Below, piece by piece: positions 38,882-46,841 of a stretch of 64,000 bases of DNA. Origin of the DNA: DASRDU01 sp035560235 (lineage in GTDB: Bacteria > Acidobacteriota > Blastocatellia > RBC074); contig DATMAG010000076.1 in NCBI GenBank assembly GCA_035560235.1, positions 62,001 through 126,000 of the forward strand, written 5' to 3'. A model generated the notes under the pieces. It ran no database searches and was not told where the DNA came from. It saw nothing but the letters and a program-made list of their open reading frames with translations. Numbering within the stretch: position 1 is the stretch's first letter; every line of letters starts with the position of its first letter. The translations under genes and the position numbers were made by a program.

Positions 38882-38981
38882 AGTGGATAGTGGTCAGTGG
38901 TTAGTGGTCAGTAGCTGATGAGTAACTCTGGATTGCTGATCTGATTTTCTGCTGACCACTAACCACTGCCCACTATCCACT
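38882..38981. repeat. 30-bp inverted repeat built of AGTGGT words, overlapping a stop codon
   Basis: Arms 38882-38911 and 38952-38981 pair at 29 of 30 positions around a 40-base spacer. Each arm is itself built of repeated words such as CAGTGG, TTAGTGG and TCAGTGG. The right arm includes the stop codon of the phosphatase gene at 38980. Similar AGTGGT palindromes are known as dispersed repeats in many bacterial genomes. Confidence 0.8.
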
Positions 38982-41190
38982 ATTTCCTCTTCACCACCAC
39001 GAGGGTCAGGTCGTCTTCCTGGTCAGCGCCGCCGGTCCAGTCTCTGACGGCCTCGAGGATGAGGCGTTCGATTTCGATGGCGGGCAGGTGCGAGGATGAA
39101 ATGAGCAGTTCCGCCAGGCGCTCCTCGCCGAATTCCTCGCCCTGCGGATTGTGGGCTTCGATCACGCCATCGGTACACGCCACCAGCAGATCGCCGCTGT
39201 GCAGTTTCAGTTCGGCCTCTTCATACGTGATGCCGCTGAACAGGCCCAGCACCGTCCCGCCGCATTCGAGCCGTTCGATCAGCGCCCCTGAACCGGGATT
39301 GTGGCGCAGCAGCAGCGGCGCATTGTGACCGGCATTGGTGTAACGCAGCACGGATGCCTGTTCGTCAATCTCAGCGTAGAACATCGTCACGTAGCGCGAA
39401 TCAGCCGTTGAATTTTCGATCTGCCGGTTGACGCGCTCAACGATCTGTCCGATCCGATGGCGCGCGGGCAGCAATTCATCAGCCGATGCTGCGGCCTGTT
39501 CCGCCGCAGCGGCAAGGCGGCGGCTGTGCTGATAGACATCCCGATAAGCCTGAGCCTGGCCGCGCAGACTCGCCTGCAGATTCGACATCAGCAGCGCCGC
39601 CGACATGCCCTTGCCGCAGACATCGGCAATCACCAGCCCGATCACGCCCGGCGCGACGTCAAGAAAATCGTAGTAATCGCCACTCACGGCGCGGGCCGGG
39701 ATGCAGATGCCGGGCGAGATGTCGAGCGTTTCCGCCTTCGGCACGGTGCGCGGAAAGAGACGCGACTGCACTTCGGCAGCGATCTTCATCTCCTGATCGA
39801 GCTTCTGCTTTTCCGCCGAGACGCGCAGCAGCTCGCGCACCGACCGGGTCATCTGATTGAACGACATTGCCAGTTCACTCAACTGATCGTTCCCGGTGGC
39901 AGGAATGACGTGATTGAGATCGCCTGCCTCGACGCGTTTGGTGCCGATGTAAAGCTGATGCACCGCGCCCGTGATCGTCCGGGTCAGAAAGCCGGCGGAG
40001 ATGACGGCGACTGAGGCAATCATCAGAAAGATAATGGCCAGCCCGGCAATGACCGTGAAGAGCGCATTGCCGAGTTCGCTCGACTGTCGCACCTGACCAA
40101 TGCGCTCAATGATCCGGCCAGGCTGCAGAAAAGTCGAATCAACAAAGAGCGCGATGCCTTCCCTTCGTTCGCCGGTCTGCCAGTTCGTCAGTTGCATGGA
40201 TACCGGAAAGCCGGGCTGCTCGCCGGGTCTGACTTCAGTTCCGCCGGGTGAGACTCTGATGGTCACGCCGGTTGCGCCCCTTTCCAGGGCAAGGCGCGGC
40301 ATCACCTGCAGGCCGGTCGTATGGCTGAGATGCGCGCACAATTCCGCGCCGAGCGGATAGCGCAGCTCAAAGATCAGCGGCAGGGACTCTGCCGCCATTC
40401 CGTTTTCGGAATTATCGCGGCGCGGCTGAGAGCCGGAACGGCCTTTGATAACGTGGCGCACGAAGACCCGGCCATCGGCTTCGACTGTCAGTCCGTGAAA
40501 TGCTTCGACATCTCTGAGCCAGGCGGGCGGTTGCGACAGGCGCGCGTCTGAATCCGGACTGCCTTCAGGCGCGGGGCGTGACAGACTGGCGTTTCTTTCG
40601 GGAGTCTCGTTCTGCCCGGTCACTTCGACTGGCGGCTGAGAGCCGCGCTGCACGCGAATCATCACGCCCGGAAAGACCGGCGAGAGCGCATCGGCGCGCT
40701 CCTTCAGTTCGCGCTTCAGCTGTTCCGGGCTGGAACTGTTGAGTTCCTGGCTGATGGCCTGCGCCGCAGCCTGTGACTGTTCGAGATAACCGTCGAGCTG
40801 TCGCGCCACGCGGCTCAGCCCGGACTGAAGTTCCACCCCCAGCCCGATGCAGACGAGCAGCAGCAGCAGCAGCGTGAGCGGCAGCACTCCGATCAGAAAG
40901 TAAGTGATGATCAGTCGCTGTCGCAGCCGCCACATCACGACGCGCAGCCCGCGCCGCGTCTCTCTGATGATGAGATAAGCCAGCGGAATCAGCGCCAGCA
41001 CGGAAGCCACATCAAAAAACCACTTCAGCCACGCGCTGCCGAGCAGCGTCCCGGTCTGATCGTTCGAGAGCGTCCAGTCAATGAACCAGACGGCGAGGCC
41101 GACAGGCAGCGCCCAGCCCATCGGCGTGGCCGGTTTCAGATTGTGGAGCAGTCGGCTGACAGGCGAATTTTGTTCGGCGCGAGGGGACAT
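38980..41190 (-). CDS. Membrane PP2C/SpoIIE serine phosphatase with HAMP domain (RsbU-like)
   Basis: The 736-residue product has two or three hydrophobic segments near the N-terminus (MGWALPVGLAVWFIDW, VLALIPLAYLII, LIITYFLIGVLPLTLLLLLLVCIGLG), a long extracytoplasmic sensor, another membrane helix (LFTVIAGLAIIFLMIASVAVISAGFL) and a HAMP domain (RVEAGDLNHVIPATGNDQL). The catalytic SpoIIE domain carries metal-binding Asp residues in SGDYYDFL, VIADVCGKGMSAALLM and ACTDGVIEAHN. Such enzymes usually dephosphorylate anti-anti-sigma factors; no STAS or RsbW-like gene is adjacent. The ATG at 41190 is chosen as the most plausible start. Confidence 0.92.
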   Translation of the reverse strand: MSPRAEQNSPVSRLLHNLKPATPMGWALPVGLAVWFIDWTLSNDQTGTLLGSAWLKWFFDVASVLALIPLAYLIIRETRRGLRVVMWRLRQRLIITYFLIGVLPLTLLLLLLVCIGLGVELQSGLSRVARQLDGYLEQSQAAAQAISQELNSSSPEQLKRELKERADALSPVFPGVMIRVQRGSQPPVEVTGQNETPERNASLSRPAPEGSPDSDARLSQPPAWLRDVEAFHGLTVEADGRVFVRHVIKGRSGSQPRRDNSENGMAAESLPLIFELRYPLGAELCAHLSHTTGLQVMPRLALERGATGVTIRVSPGGTEVRPGEQPGFPVSMQLTNWQTGERREGIALFVDSTFLQPGRIIERIGQVRQSSELGNALFTVIAGLAIIFLMIASVAVISAGFLTRTITGAVHQLYIGTKRVEAGDLNHVIPATGNDQLSELAMSFNQMTRSVRELLRVSAEKQKLDQEMKIAAEVQSRLFPRTVPKAETLDISPGICIPARAVSGDYYDFLDVAPGVIGLVIADVCGKGMSAALLMSNLQASLRGQAQAYRDVYQHSRRLAAAAEQAAASADELLPARHRIGQIVERVNRQIENSTADSRYVTMFYAEIDEQASVLRYTNAGHNAPLLLRHNPGSGALIERLECGGTVLGLFSGITYEEAELKLHSGDLLVACTDGVIEAHNPQGEEFGEERLAELLISSSHLPAIEIERLILEAVRDWTGGADQEDDLTLVVVKRK

Positions 41191-41295
41191 AATGTTGACA
41201 GCACGTCTGAAGCCCGGGAGCGAATCGCTCAACTGTACGAGTCCCGGCACAGACGGGTTGCTTAAAAAACTGACCGGTCACTCCTGGAGCGGCGC

Positions 41296-43149
41296 TCAGG
41301 CTTCAACTTCGAGCTTCGGATAGAGCGCGTCAATGACTTCGCGGTATTTGTCCTCAACGAATTTGCGGCGCACCTTGAGTGTGGGCGTGAGTTCTCCGCC
41401 CTCGATGGTGAACTCACGGTCGAGCAGGGCGATCTTCTTGATCTTTTCGTAAGGCGCGAGGTCTTTTGTCACCTCATCCACCTTCCTTCTGAAAAATTCG
41501 ATAATGCGCGGATGCTGCGTCAGGTCGCTCTTCTCCTTCAGCTCCAGCGAGAGCGACTCGGCGTAAACGCGCAGGGCATCGAAGTTCGGGACGATCAGCG
41601 CCGCCGGATACTTGCGGTGATTGCCGATGACGATAACCTGTTCGACGAGCGGGATGCCGCGAATCAGGTTCTCGATCATCTGCGGGGCGATGTACTTGCC
41701 GAGGCTGGTCTTGATCAGATCCTTCTTGCGGTCGGTGATCCGGATGAACCCGTCAGCGTCAATCGTGCCGATGTCGCCCGTGTGAAACCAGACGCCGTCA
41801 TCCTGGCGCGAAAGCACCTTTTCAGTCTCTTCGGCGTTGCGATAGTAACCCTGCATCACGATGTCGCCCTGCACGAGCAGTTCACCGTCTTCAGCTGTTT
41901 TGACCCTGATGCCTGGAATAGGCGGGCCGATGGTGCCGAAGCGGTTGTCATCGAGATGATTGACCGCCACGACCGGCGAGGTTTCAGTCAGCCCGTAGCC
42001 CTGCAGAATCGTGATTCCGGCTCCGGCAAACGCGAGCGCAACTTCGGTCGGCAGCGCCGCGCCGCCTGAAACAAAGAACCGCAGCCGCCCGCCGACGGCT
42101 TCGCGCCATTTGGTGAAGACCAGCCGGTCATACAGCCTGTGCTGCATTCTGAGCAGGAACGGCACGGGCCGGCGCTGATCGCGCAGCACCGCGACTTCGC
42201 GCCCGACTTTCATGGCGCGCTGAAAGACCTTCTGCTGCGTCGGCGTGCCTTCAGCCGCGCGCTTGTTGATCGTCGCCAGAATCCGCTCAAAGAGGCGCGG
42301 CACGGCGGTCACCACCGTCGGCTTCACTTCCCTGATGTCCTCGGCCACATATTCGACGCCGCGCGCAAAACTGACCTGCACGCCGAGATACATATAAATA
42401 TAAAGTACAGTGCGCTCGAAGACGTGCGCGAGCGGCAGAAAAGTGAGCGCGTGATCGTCAGCCGTGATGCTGAAAACTTCAGCCGACCGCAGCGCGTCCA
42501 CCGTCAGATTGCGATGCGTGAGCATCACGCCCTTCGGTTCGCCGGTCGTGCCTGAAGTGTAAATGATCGTGGCGAGATCATCAGGCTGCGCGCGCGCAGC
42601 GAGTTCCTGATAAAGCTGCGGCTGCCGGGTGCGTTCCTCAGCGCCGCGCCGTTCGAGTTCCTCAAGCAGCATCACCGCTTTGTTCTCTTCCTTCGGCGGC
42701 TCGAACATAATCAGCTTCGGAGCTTCGCCCCTGAGCGCTTCAAGCGCAGGCTGAATGCGTCTGAACTGTTTCTGATTCGAGAGGAAAAGAATGCGCGCGC
42801 CGCTGTTTCTGAGAATGAATGTGACCTGTTCGACAGCCTGAGTCGGATAGATCGGCACATTGATCGCGCCGCAGGCGAGAATCGCGTAATCGGTGATGCT
42901 CCATTCTGGGGAGCTTTCCGAAAGCAGCGCCACGCGGTCGCCGGGCTGCACGCCAAGCTGCCACAGGCCGAGCGCCACATTGCGCACCCGTTCGTCGAGC
43001 TGCGCGCCTGTCACGTCGTGCCAGACCTTGCCGCGTTTGTACCGCATCAGGACTTTTCCGGCCCGCTGGCGCACAGTCCGGGCGAACAGCTCATTGATCG
43101 TTTCCGGTTCCCTGTTGGATTCATCAGTGCGTGTCAGTTCAGGACTCAC
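41296..43149 (-). CDS. Long-chain fatty-acid--CoA ligase (AMP-forming)
   Basis: The enzyme activates fatty acids to acyl-CoA via an acyl-adenylate in the cytoplasm, feeding beta-oxidation. The 617 residues have the AMP-binding P-loop IIYTSGTTGEPKGVMLTHRN, the motif GYGLTETSPVVAVN, GDIGTIDADGFIRITDRKKDLIKTSLGKYI and the C-terminal lysine region of the FadD15/LCFACS type. GTG at 43147-43149 is preferred as start because the homologous domain begins about 15 residues later and AGGTGCAAG precedes it; an ORF start at 43260 is unlikely. Beta-oxidation genes lie 2-3 kb away on the plus strand. Confidence 0.92.
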   Translation of the reverse strand: MSPELTRTDESNREPETINELFARTVRQRAGKVLMRYKRGKVWHDVTGAQLDERVRNVALGLWQLGVQPGDRVALLSESSPEWSITDYAILACGAINVPIYPTQAVEQVTFILRNSGARILFLSNQKQFRRIQPALEALRGEAPKLIMFEPPKEENKAVMLLEELERRGAEERTRQPQLYQELAARAQPDDLATIIYTSGTTGEPKGVMLTHRNLTVDALRSAEVFSITADDHALTFLPLAHVFERTVLYIYMYLGVQVSFARGVEYVAEDIREVKPTVVTAVPRLFERILATINKRAAEGTPTQQKVFQRAMKVGREVAVLRDQRRPVPFLLRMQHRLYDRLVFTKWREAVGGRLRFFVSGGAALPTEVALAFAGAGITILQGYGLTETSPVVAVNHLDDNRFGTIGPPIPGIRVKTAEDGELLVQGDIVMQGYYRNAEETEKVLSRQDDGVWFHTGDIGTIDADGFIRITDRKKDLIKTSLGKYIAPQMIENLIRGIPLVEQVIVIGNHRKYPAALIVPNFDALRVYAESLSLELKEKSDLTQHPRIIEFFRRKVDEVTKDLAPYEKIKKIALLDREFTIEGGELTPTLKVRRKFVEDKYREVIDALYPKLEVEA

Positions 43150-43463
43150 CTTGCACCTGCCTGTTGTTGAAATGTTCGTGTGAATTCGCCCTGGAAAGGA
43201 TGACAGCGGACGGGAAGAGAGACTTACACCCGCCACACGGTTGCGGTCTTTGATTTGCACAGTTGTTCCGCAATTGCTCCAGCGAGCGGGATCATCAATC
43301 TATTTCGGGGATTTGTCAATTTGCCGGGATTGTCGGCGAATCCGCTCTTCAGTGCAGCTTGTCAGGCATCTGGCAATGCCGGATTCAAAGCGAAAACCCG
43401 GCTGCTGACCGAAGTCACAGCCGGGTCTGTCGGGGTCCCGATCAGATCGTCAATGAGTCCGGC
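43150..43463. other. Intergenic region upstream of the acyl-CoA ligase
   Basis: Apart from a minus-strand terminator at 43391-43426 these 314 bases have no supported gene. Short plus-strand ORFs from 43255 onward read through the terminator and resemble no family. The promoter of the acyl-CoA ligase gene must lie here, but no clear boxes are seen. Confidence 0.5.
43391..43426 (-). terminator. Rho-independent terminator on the minus strand
   Basis: ACCCGGCTG (43396-43404) pairs with CAGCCGGGT (43418-43426) around a 13-base loop. On the minus strand the stem is followed by TTTTCG. It sits 38 bases beyond the stop of a small ORF at 43464-43568. Confidence 0.65.
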
Positions 43464-43568
43464 TTATTTTCTCCGCCCGGTTGCGGCCAGCGTCGCTCTG
43501 GCGGTCAGGTTGCTGCCGGGGGCAACGTTCAGGTCGCGCTTCCAGGAAGCGGAGCCTGTCACGCTCAC
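43464..43568 (-). CDS. Possible 34-residue small protein or gene remnant
   Basis: Minus-strand reading from GTG at 43566-43568 gives VSVTGSASWKRDLNVAPGSN and then LTARATLAATGRRK before TAA. GGAGG lies 12 bases upstream, and a terminator follows 38 bases after the stop, which together suggest a real transcription unit between two terminators. The composition (beta-like, Ser/Thr/Ala-rich) resembles the end of a secreted beta protein, so a decayed gene tail is an alternative. I recognise no family. Confidence 0.3.
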   Translation of the reverse strand: MSVTGSASWKRDLNVAPGSNLTARATLAATGRRK

Positions 43569-43731
43569 TGTTCCCGCGCCCTCCTGCCTTCATTGGTCGC
43601 GCCAGCGCGCAGCTGAGTAGTGCTTTTTTCCGCCTTCATCCTGCTGACGCGAAGAAGTTCTGTCGGGCGGCTCACGGTCAGCAGAAATTTTCTGAGAAAG
43701 GATCGTCGCGTTTCCCGTCGCGGGCGCACAC

Positions 43732-43767
43732 AAAAGCCCGCCATCAGTGCGGCTGCTGATGGCGGGC
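43732..43767 (-). terminator. Rho-independent terminator of the small Cys-rich gene
   Basis: GCCCGCCATCAG (43736-43747) and CTGATGGCGGGC (43756-43767) form a perfect 12-bp stem with an eight-base loop; on the minus strand TTTTGTG follows. It starts 32 bases after the stop codon of the gene at 43799-44041. Confidence 0.85.
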
Positions 43768-43798
43768 GGCTTCAGGGCTGCGATCTGACTGCCGGTGA

Positions 43799-44041
43799 TT
43801 ACCAGTGTTCGCCGTAGCTGTGTCGGCGGCGTTCACAGACGTTGCTGCTGGCCCAGGATTGCGAGAATCCTGCGCACGGGCATTTCGAGCAGGTGCCCCA
43901 GCCGCGGCGTGGCAAATTGATGGCCCGGTTGTCAGCGGCGGCGCGCTCGCCGGATGATCCCGGACCGACGCTTTCCAGAACCCGGTGAGGACAGCAAATG
44001 CGGTTTGAGGCAGGACTAATCGCGGCGTTTGACTTCGACAT
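43799..44041 (-). CDS. Small Cys- and His-rich protein of unknown function (80 residues)
   Basis: A well-bounded small gene: GGAAGGAG lies just before the ATG at 44041, and a strong terminator follows the stop. The 80 residues have no signal peptide and split into a Ser/Ala/Arg leader-like half with C16-C17, and a compact C-terminal half with C51-x2-C54-x-C56-x2-F59, C69, H74 and H79 (WGTCSKCPCAGFSQ, NVCERRRHSYGEHW). This could be a zinc-binding mini-domain in which one expected Cys is Arg72, or a ribosomally made, modified peptide precursor. No maturation enzyme is adjacent; the divergent neighbour is a rhomboid protease. I recognise no named family. Confidence 0.7.
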   Translation of the reverse strand: MSKSNAAISPASNRICCPHRVLESVGPGSSGERAAADNRAINLPRRGWGTCSKCPCAGFSQSWASSNVCERRRHSYGEHW

Positions 44042-44097
44042 AAGCTTTTCTCCTTCCTTCAATCGCACCCCAGTCTGACTGTGAAAAAGCTCTGGAT

Positions 44098-44126
44098 GTG
44101 ACAGCCTGTGATTCTTCGGCTACACT
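44098..44126 (+). promoter_or_regulatory. Sigma70-type promoter for the rhomboid gene
   Basis: GTGACA (44098-44103), 17 bases, TACACT (44121-44126). Transcription would begin near 44133, so the ATG at 44108 cannot be the start of the rhomboid protein; the GTG at 44168 fits. Confidence 0.55.
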
Positions 44127-44167
44127 GGCGCTTCTTATATTCCGCAGCGCAGGTCACAGACAGAGCA

Positions 44168-45175
44168 GTGAACGACCAGGCCCCTGAGAACATCACCACC
44201 CGCCATTTCCGCGTTTGCCCGCACTGCGGGCAGATGACGCCAGCGCTGCTGCCGGAATGCGCGAGTTGCGGCGCGCGGTCGCTGCACTCAGCCGCCGACG
44301 TGACCCGCGCGCGCGGCGAGGAGCATTTCATCAGCGCCTTTCTGCGACGAGCCACACCAGTGACCTATGCCATCTTCGGCTTCAACGTGGTGATCTTTCT
44401 GCTGATGAACTTTGCATCAGTCTACCCGCTGAAGCTGCAACTGATCTTCGGCGCCGACCCGGAGACGCTCAAGGCCTTTGGCGCAAAGACCAATGACCTG
44501 ATCACGAAGGGCGATTACTTCAGACTCGTCACGCCGATCTTCATTCACATCGGGCTGCTGCATCTGCTGACCAATTCCTATGCGTTGTGGATCGTCGGGC
44601 CGCAGGTCGAAAAGCTTTACGGCTCGGCGCGGTTCGCGCTGCTTTATCTTGGGTCAGGCATCGGCGGCGCGCTCGGCAGTTATCTCAACCCGCTCTCCTC
44701 GCGCACTTCCACAGTGCCGGGCGCTGGCGCTTCGGGCGCGCTCTTCGGACTCTTCGGCGTGCTCGCAGTCTTCGGGTTCAAGTACCGGGCGGAGCTGCCC
44801 GAAGTCTTTCGCCGCGCATTCGGGGCGGGCGTGCTGCCGGTGATTCTGCTCAATCTGCTGATCGGTTACAGCATTCAGTTCATTGACAACGCCGCGCACA
44901 TCGGCGGTCTGCTCACCGGCGCGGTGCTGGCGTGGCTGATTCCGTATATCAAGCCCGGCGAGGAGCGCGTTACGCGAGCCGGTCTGATTCTGCTGGCGCT
45001 CTGCGTGACGATCGTTTCCTTCAGCTTCACGCGGGCCTGGCAGCAGAGCGGCAAATATCTGCCGCGCCGGGCGCGCTCGCCGCACACTGCAATGCTTTAT
45101 TCAAACTTCAATTCAATTCTCTCAGGAGGGCTTTCATGTCAATCAGACGGATCGGAGTACTCGGCGCGGGCCTGA
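44168..45175 (+). CDS. Rhomboid family intramembrane serine protease with N-terminal zinc ribbon
   Basis: Rhomboids cleave transmembrane helices inside the membrane. The 335 residues begin with a four-Cys zinc ribbon (FRVCPHCGQ and ECASCGARS, about 14-36). Six to seven membrane helices follow, with the catalytic Ser in GAGASGALFGLFG and the catalytic His in FIDNAAHIGGLLTG; the family motif FIHIGLLHLLTNSYALWIVGP precedes them. The GTG start is chosen because a promoter ends just upstream. The 3' end overlaps the start of the next gene by 40 bases, so the last 13 residues are encoded in a shared region. The substrate is unknown. Confidence 0.9.
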   Translation: MNDQAPENITTRHFRVCPHCGQMTPALLPECASCGARSLHSAADVTRARGEEHFISAFLRRATPVTYAIFGFNVVIFLLMNFASVYPLKLQLIFGADPETLKAFGAKTNDLITKGDYFRLVTPIFIHIGLLHLLTNSYALWIVGPQVEKLYGSARFALLYLGSGIGGALGSYLNPLSSRTSTVPGAGASGALFGLFGVLAVFGFKYRAELPEVFRRAFGAGVLPVILLNLLIGYSIQFIDNAAHIGGLLTGAVLAWLIPYIKPGEERVTRAGLILLALCVTIVSFSFTRAWQQSGKYLPRRARSPHTAMLYSNFNSILSGGLSCQSDGSEYSARA

Positions 45176-46026
45176 TGGGTTCGGGCATCGCGCAGGTGGC
45201 CGCAGCGAGCGGCTACGGGGTCACAATAGTCGAGGTCAGCGACGAACTGATTCAGAAGGGTCTCGGCGGGATCGAAAAATCTCTGGCGAAATTTGCCGAA
45301 AAAGGCACGCTCACAGCGGCGCAGAAGGATGAAACAATGGCGCGGCTGCGAGGCACGACAAAGCTCGAAGAACTTGCCGACGCCGACCTCATCATCGAAG
45401 CGATTATCGAAAATCCCGCCATCAAGAAAGAGACTTTCCAGAAACTCGACAGCCTCTGCAAACCGGAGACGATCCTCGCGTCAAATACCTCATCGCTTTC
45501 GATCACGGAACTGATGACGGCAGTTTCGCCCGCGCGCCGGGAGCGGTTTATCGGCATGCACTTCTTCAATCCGGTGCCGCTGATGAAGCTGCTTGAAGTG
45601 GTGCGCACGATTGTGACCGATGAAGCGGTTTACGAAGAGGCCGTGAAGACAGGCGAGGCGATGGGCAAGACCGTGGTGAGAACAGGCGACAGCACGGGTT
45701 TCATCGTCAACCGGCTGCTTGTGCCGTATCTGCTCGATGCCATTCGCGCCTTCGAAGGCGGGCTTGGCACGATCACCGACATTGACAACGCGATGAAACT
45801 CGGCTGCGGTTATCCGATGGGGCCGCTCACGCTGAGCGATTTTGTCGGCCTCGACACGCTCTGTCACATCGGCGACATCATGTTCGATGAATTCCGGCAG
45901 GAGCGTTTCGCGCCGCCGCTGCTGCTCAGGCGCATGGTGCTGGCCGGAATGTACGGGCGCAAATCGGGCCGGGGCTTTTACAATTACAGCGATCCGAAAA
46001 ATCCGCAGCCGGTGAAGCTGATCTGA
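45136..46026 (+). CDS. 3-hydroxybutyryl-CoA dehydrogenase
   Basis: This NAD(P)-dependent enzyme oxidises or reduces 3-hydroxyacyl-CoA in fatty-acid or butyrate metabolism. The 296 residues match the PaaH/Hbd single-domain type. It has the Rossmann motif IGVLGAGLMGSGIAQVAA, the segment ASNTSSLSITELM, catalytic His in GMHFFNPVPLMKLLEVV and the C-terminal dimer domain with GYPMGPLTLSDFVGLD. AGGAGGG lies upstream of the ATG. It overlaps the rhomboid reading frame by 40 bases and is followed after eight bases by an enoyl-CoA hydratase family gene, giving a likely beta-oxidation operon. Confidence 0.95.
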   Translation: MSIRRIGVLGAGLMGSGIAQVAAASGYGVTIVEVSDELIQKGLGGIEKSLAKFAEKGTLTAAQKDETMARLRGTTKLEELADADLIIEAIIENPAIKKETFQKLDSLCKPETILASNTSSLSITELMTAVSPARRERFIGMHFFNPVPLMKLLEVVRTIVTDEAVYEEAVKTGEAMGKTVVRTGDSTGFIVNRLLVPYLLDAIRAFEGGLGTITDIDNAMKLGCGYPMGPLTLSDFVGLDTLCHIGDIMFDEFRQERFAPPLLLRRMVLAGMYGRKSGRGFYNYSDPKNPQPVKLI

Positions 46027-46034
46027 GATTTGAG

Positions 46035-46760
46035 ATGACGAACGGAGCATCCGGTCACATGACGATGGAGCAGCGCGGCGCAGGCATCGCGCTGCTCACG
46101 ATCAGTCGTGAAGCTGAAAACAACCTGCTCGATGCGGCGGCGCTCTGCGAACTGACCGGGCAACTCATCGCGCTCGATCAGGACAGCCGCGTTCGCGTCG
46201 TCATCATCACTGGCGCGGGCGAATCATACTTTGCCACGGGCAGCGATGATGATTTTGATGAGCGCGACCGACTGAGTGCGACGCTGACCAGGCTGAGCAA
46301 GCCGGTGATTGCCGCTGTCAACGGACTGGCTTCAGGCGCCGGTGCAGAGCTGGCGCTCGGCTGTCATCTGCGGCTGGCGACGGCGCAGGCCGGGTTTGCA
46401 GCCTTCAGAGATGATCTGATTTCAGATCAGCGCGCAGAGCGCGGGAGTTTCGATGAACTGCATAACTCCCGCAGCCTGACTGCTGCTGAAGCGATGGCGC
46501 TCGGGCTGCTCAATCAGGTGACTGAGACGCGCGCTGAAATGCTTTCAGCCTGCGAGCAACTGGCCGCGCGTATCTGCCTCAATGCTCCGTTCGCCATCAC
46601 CTGCACGCTGGCGGCGGTCAGTCGCGGAATGCGGATGAATGACGATGATGCGCTGTTTCTTGAGACGGCGCTCTTCAGCCTCTGCTTTGCGACTGATGAT
46701 ATGCAGGAAGGAACGCGGGCCTTTCTGGAAAAGCGCGCGCCGCGCTTCACCGGACGCTGA
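46035..46760 (+). CDS. Enoyl-CoA hydratase/isomerase family protein (diverged)
   Basis: A crotonase-fold protein of 241 residues, eight bases after the 3-hydroxybutyryl-CoA dehydrogenase gene. The oxyanion-hole region ATGSDDDFDERD and the segment VIAAVNGLASGAGAELALGCHLRLAT are present, with the first catalytic-type Glu in AELALG. The second Glu, usually in a LPE motif, is not visible: the segment reads AAFRDDLISDQRAERG. It may therefore act as an isomerase or on a different substrate. The ATG is preceded by a weak ribosome site within a TGAGATTTGAGATG word. Confidence 0.8.
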   Translation: MTNGASGHMTMEQRGAGIALLTISREAENNLLDAAALCELTGQLIALDQDSRVRVVIITGAGESYFATGSDDDFDERDRLSATLTRLSKPVIAAVNGLASGAGAELALGCHLRLATAQAGFAAFRDDLISDQRAERGSFDELHNSRSLTAAEAMALGLLNQVTETRAEMLSACEQLAARICLNAPFAITCTLAAVSRGMRMNDDDALFLETALFSLCFATDDMQEGTRAFLEKRAPRFTGR

Positions 46761-46802
46761 ACTGAATTAGTTCCAAGGGCCGCTTTTCGCACTTTCGTTA
46801 CC

Positions 46803-46831
46803 TTGACCTCCCCAGGCCCGGTCAATATACT
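46803..46831 (+). promoter_or_regulatory. Sigma70-type promoter for ribH
   Basis: TTGACC (46803-46808), 17 bases, TATACT (46826-46831), both one mismatch from consensus with ideal spacing. The predicted start near 46838 is about four bases before the ribH ATG, so the message would be nearly leaderless. Confidence 0.65.
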
Positions 46832-46841
46832 GGCACGTCAA

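Noticed and set aside
43255..43817. Overlapping plus-strand ORFs of 65-121 residues
   Set aside because: They cross two minus-strand terminators and resemble no protein; composition is that of random GC-rich frames.
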